A stretch of DNA of 64,000 nucleotides, from assembly GCF_017654505.1 (NCBI RefSeq), contig NC_054555.1, forward strand, positions 248,001-312,000, written 5' to 3'. This DNA comes from Polyodon spathula (taxonomy: Eukaryota > Chordata > Actinopteri > Acipenseriformes > Polyodontidae). A program made the translations under genes and the position numbers. Below are positions 61,341 through 64,000 of the stretch, piece after piece. Position 1 is the stretch's first letter. Every line of letters starts with the position of its first letter. Under the pieces are notes generated by a model. It did not search any database. It saw nothing but the letters and a program-made list of their open reading frames with translations, and was not told the origin of the DNA.

Positions 61341-62898
61341 CATGTGACTCTGTCCTGGTTCAGGATGCTGAAGGCTGGGGTATTTGCATGTGACTCTGTC
61401 CTGGCAGGATGCTGAAGGTGATTTGCATGTGACTCTGTCCTGGTTCAGGATGCTGAAGGCTGGGGTATTTGCATGTGACTCTGTCCTGGTTTAGGATGCT
61501 GAAGGCTGGGGTATTTGCATGTGACTCTGTCCTGGTTTAGGATGCTGAAGGCTGGGGTATTTGCATGTGACTCTGTCCTGGTTCAGGATGCTGAAGGCTG
61601 GGGTATTTGCATGTGACTCTGTCCTGGTTTAGGATGCTGAAGGCTGGGGTATTTGCATGTGACTCTGTCCTGGTTTATGATGCTGAAGGCTGGGGTATTT
61701 GCATGTGACTCTGTCCTGGTTTATGATGCTGAAGGCTGGGGTATTTGCATGTGACTCTGTCCTGGTTTATGATGCTGAAGGCTGGGGTATTTGCATGTGA
61801 CTCTGTCCTGGTTTAGGATGCTGAAGGCTGGGGTATTTGCATGTGACTCTGTCCTGGTTTAGGATGCTGAAGGCTGGGGTATTTGCATGTGACTGTCCTG
61901 GTTTAGGATGCTGAAGGCTGGGGTATTTGCATGTGACTGTCCTGATGCTGAAGGCTGGTATTTGCATGTGACTCTGTCCTGGTTTAGGATGCTGAAGGCT
62001 GGGGTATTTGCATGTGACTCTGTCCTGGTTTAGGATGCTGAAGGCTGGGGTATTTGCATGTGACTCTGTCCTGGTTTAGGATGCTGAAGGCTGGGGTATT
62101 TGCATGTGACTCTGTCCTGGTTTAGGATGCTGAAGGCTGGGGTATTTGCATGTGACTCTGTCCTGGTTCAGGATGCTGAAGGCTGGGGTATTTGCATGTG
62201 ACTGTCCTGTCCTGGTTCAGGATGCTGAAGGCTGGGGTATTTGCATGTGACTCTGTCCTGGTTTAGGATGCTGAAGGCTGGGGTATTTGCATGTGACTCT
62301 GTCCTGGTTTAGGATGCTGAAGGCTGGGGTATTTGCATGTGACTGTCCTGATGCTGAAGGCTGGGGTATTTGCATGTGACTCTGTCCTGGTTCAGGATGC
62401 TGAAGGCTGGGGTATTTGCATGTGACTCTGTCCTGGTTTAGGATGCTGAAGGCTGGGGTATTTGCATGTGACTCTGTCCTGGCAGGATGCTGAAGGCTGG
62501 GGTATTTGCATGTGACTCTGTCCTGGTTCAGGATGCTGAAGGCTGGGGTATTTGCATGTGACTCTGTCCTGGTTCAGGATGCTGAAGGCTGGGGTATTTG
62601 CATGTGACTCTCAGGATCCTGGTTGTGACTCTGTCCTGGGATGCTGAAGGCTGGGGTATTTGCATGTGACTGTCCTGGTTCAGGATGCTGAAGGCTGGGG
62701 TATTTGCATGTGACTCTGTCCTGGTTTAGGATGCTGAAGGCTGGGGTATTTGCATGTGACTGTCCTGGTTCAGGATGCTGAAGGCTGGGGTATTTGCATG
62801 TGACTCTGTCCTGGTTTAGGATGCTGAAGGCTGGGGTATTTGCATGTGACTCTGTCCTGGTTCAGGATGCTGAAGGCTGGGGTATTTGCATGTGACTC
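61341..62898 (+). repeat. 46-bp minisatellite with an octamer motif, about 34 copies
   Basis: The unit reads GTGACTCTGTCCTGGTTTAG, GATGCTGAAGGCTGGGG, TATTTGCAT. Nearly every copy keeps ATTTGCAT, the reverse complement of the octamer ATGCAAAT. Several copies are shortened (GTGACTGTCCTG, CTGGCAGG), while the octamer end is preserved. Confidence 0.95.
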
Positions 62899-62957
62899 AA
62901 TCTGTCAGACAAGCTGCTTTTATAAACCTGCACGCTCTGCTGGAATCAAAACCACAT

Positions 62958-62977
62958 GGGGGGGGGGGGGGGGGGGG
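62958..62977 (+). repeat. Poly-G run (20)
   Basis: Twenty consecutive G. A similar run of 22 G lies at 26385-26406. Confidence 0.9.
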
Positions 62978-64000
62978 CACAGTACAGTGCAGCATTACAG
63001 GATGATCTCAAATACCAATCAAAGGATGGATTACAATAGAAATGGTGTTGGACCGAGGGTCTGAGAATGTACAGTACGATGTCAGTCACTCCCTTTTCAG
63101 GTTAAATATGATTGCATATTTCAGTGAGTTTGTATAGTAAGGTTGCTGCATGGCTTCTGTGCAAAAACAGCATTTTCAAACGCTTGTGTATCTCAGAAAA
63201 CCGTACGCATTAGAAATGTGTCTTCTGGTACTACACACGGTCATTGGCAGCGATTTCCAATTTGTACATTTTATTTGAATATGTATATATTAGATACCCA
63301 CCCATCCCGCAGGTCCAGTACAGTCTGTGGAGAGAATCTCAGATAAGGAACACACTGCAATAAGGACACACTGTAGTCAGACCCCACTTGCTGTAGTACA
63401 GGTAGAACGGAGCTCTACATTCACGACTCTCACGGCATGCATGCAGATGATGCTGTCAGATCTCCCACTTGCAGTCATTATATAATCAATGCTGCTGTGC
63501 CGAGCCTGTACCATTGCCAGGAGAGTTCAGTGGAGCTGCGTTTCCAGGGTAGAGTTCTGCAGGCATTTCTGTTTGAAGCAGGAATGAGGGAGGTGGACTT
63601 CTCAATTCTCTTTTAACGTCTTAGAGAACTCACAATTCAAAAGCATTACAGTGCAGATGGGGAGGGAGAAGGAGAGAGACGGCTCAGTGCTTACAGTATG
63701 ATCGAATTCATTTTCATGTCATTACACCAGTGTCATTGTTTCTGAAACATTTCTATGCAGGAGGGAAACTCAACAGGCTGTAGCACTGCACACTGCGAGG
63801 CTTGTGTATTACCCTGCTCCACCAGTCAAGAAAATACAAACCATAAATCAACGACCAGGCACAGTAGCAATCTCAAACTTTCCACTTTCAAATCACACAA
63901 CGTTGAGATCATGCTGTTGGAACAGAAGGTCGGAACGACCCTAAACAAGCAGACAATAACAAAGCCTTGGCTGGATTTATTATGCCTGTTGCAGATTGCT
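62978..64000. other. GALNT10 intron 1, window end
   Basis: No exon recognised. Exon 1 of GALNT10 must lie further right. Confidence 0.5.

Overview
The window is vertebrate nuclear DNA. It has spliced genes with GT-AG introns, a TATA-type promoter, AATAAA polyadenylation signals, a tRNA-derived SINE, MITE-like elements and a very heavy load of micro- and minisatellites. Three genes could be reconstructed exon by exon: HAND1 (plus strand, complete, 192 aa), SAP30L (minus strand, complete, 178 aa) and GALNT10 (minus strand, 561 aa, inferred exons 2-12; exon 1 with the membrane anchor lies beyond position 64000). The order and orientation (GALNT10 and SAP30L co-directional, HAND1 convergent with SAP30L) match the block I recall from human 5q33. 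HAND1 is, as far as I recall, missing from zebrafish. With the compact spacing and fish-like SINE tail, this suggests a non-teleost ray-finned fish (sturgeon, paddlefish, gar or bowfin). That species guess is inference; gene identity is much firmer.

Layout. 1-16.8 kb is a gene-free flank upstream of HAND1 with an (ATC)n tract, a 33-bp minisatellite carrying TTAGGG pairs, a 61-bp array, a 55-bp array of about 66 copies, a 38-bp array and several (AAT)n/(AT)n tracts. 16.8-19.8 kb is HAND1 (promoter, two coding exons, 3'UTR). 19.8-25.9 kb is the tail-to-tail HAND1/SAP30L intergenic space, with two arrays of one 67-bp unit in opposite orientation. 25.9-32.0 kb is SAP30L with a 2.3-kb 3'UTR. 32.0-34.6 kb is intergenic with a 43-bp array. 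34.6-58.96 kb is GALNT10 (3'UTR plus 11 exons), most of whose larger introns are dominated by a tandem array. 58.96-64 kb is GALNT10 intron 1, with a 46-bp array whose unit carries the octamer ATTTGCAT.

Functions. HAND1 is a bHLH transcription factor of heart and lateral mesoderm, SAP30L a Sin3-HDAC corepressor subunit, and GALNT10 a Golgi polypeptide N-acetylgalactosaminyltransferase. They are old neighbours, not a pathway.

The most unusual content is the tandem repeats. Fourteen larger arrays cover roughly 20 kb, about a third of the window. Two abut splice junctions and contain copies of them: the 41-bp array in SAP30L intron 2 repeats the exon-2 donor 11 extra times in exact 41-nt register, and the 42-bp array in GALNT10 repeats the acceptor of the exon at 43475-43592 with its AG changed to TG. 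Long open frames across arrays with unit lengths divisible by 3 are artefacts and are not annotated as genes.
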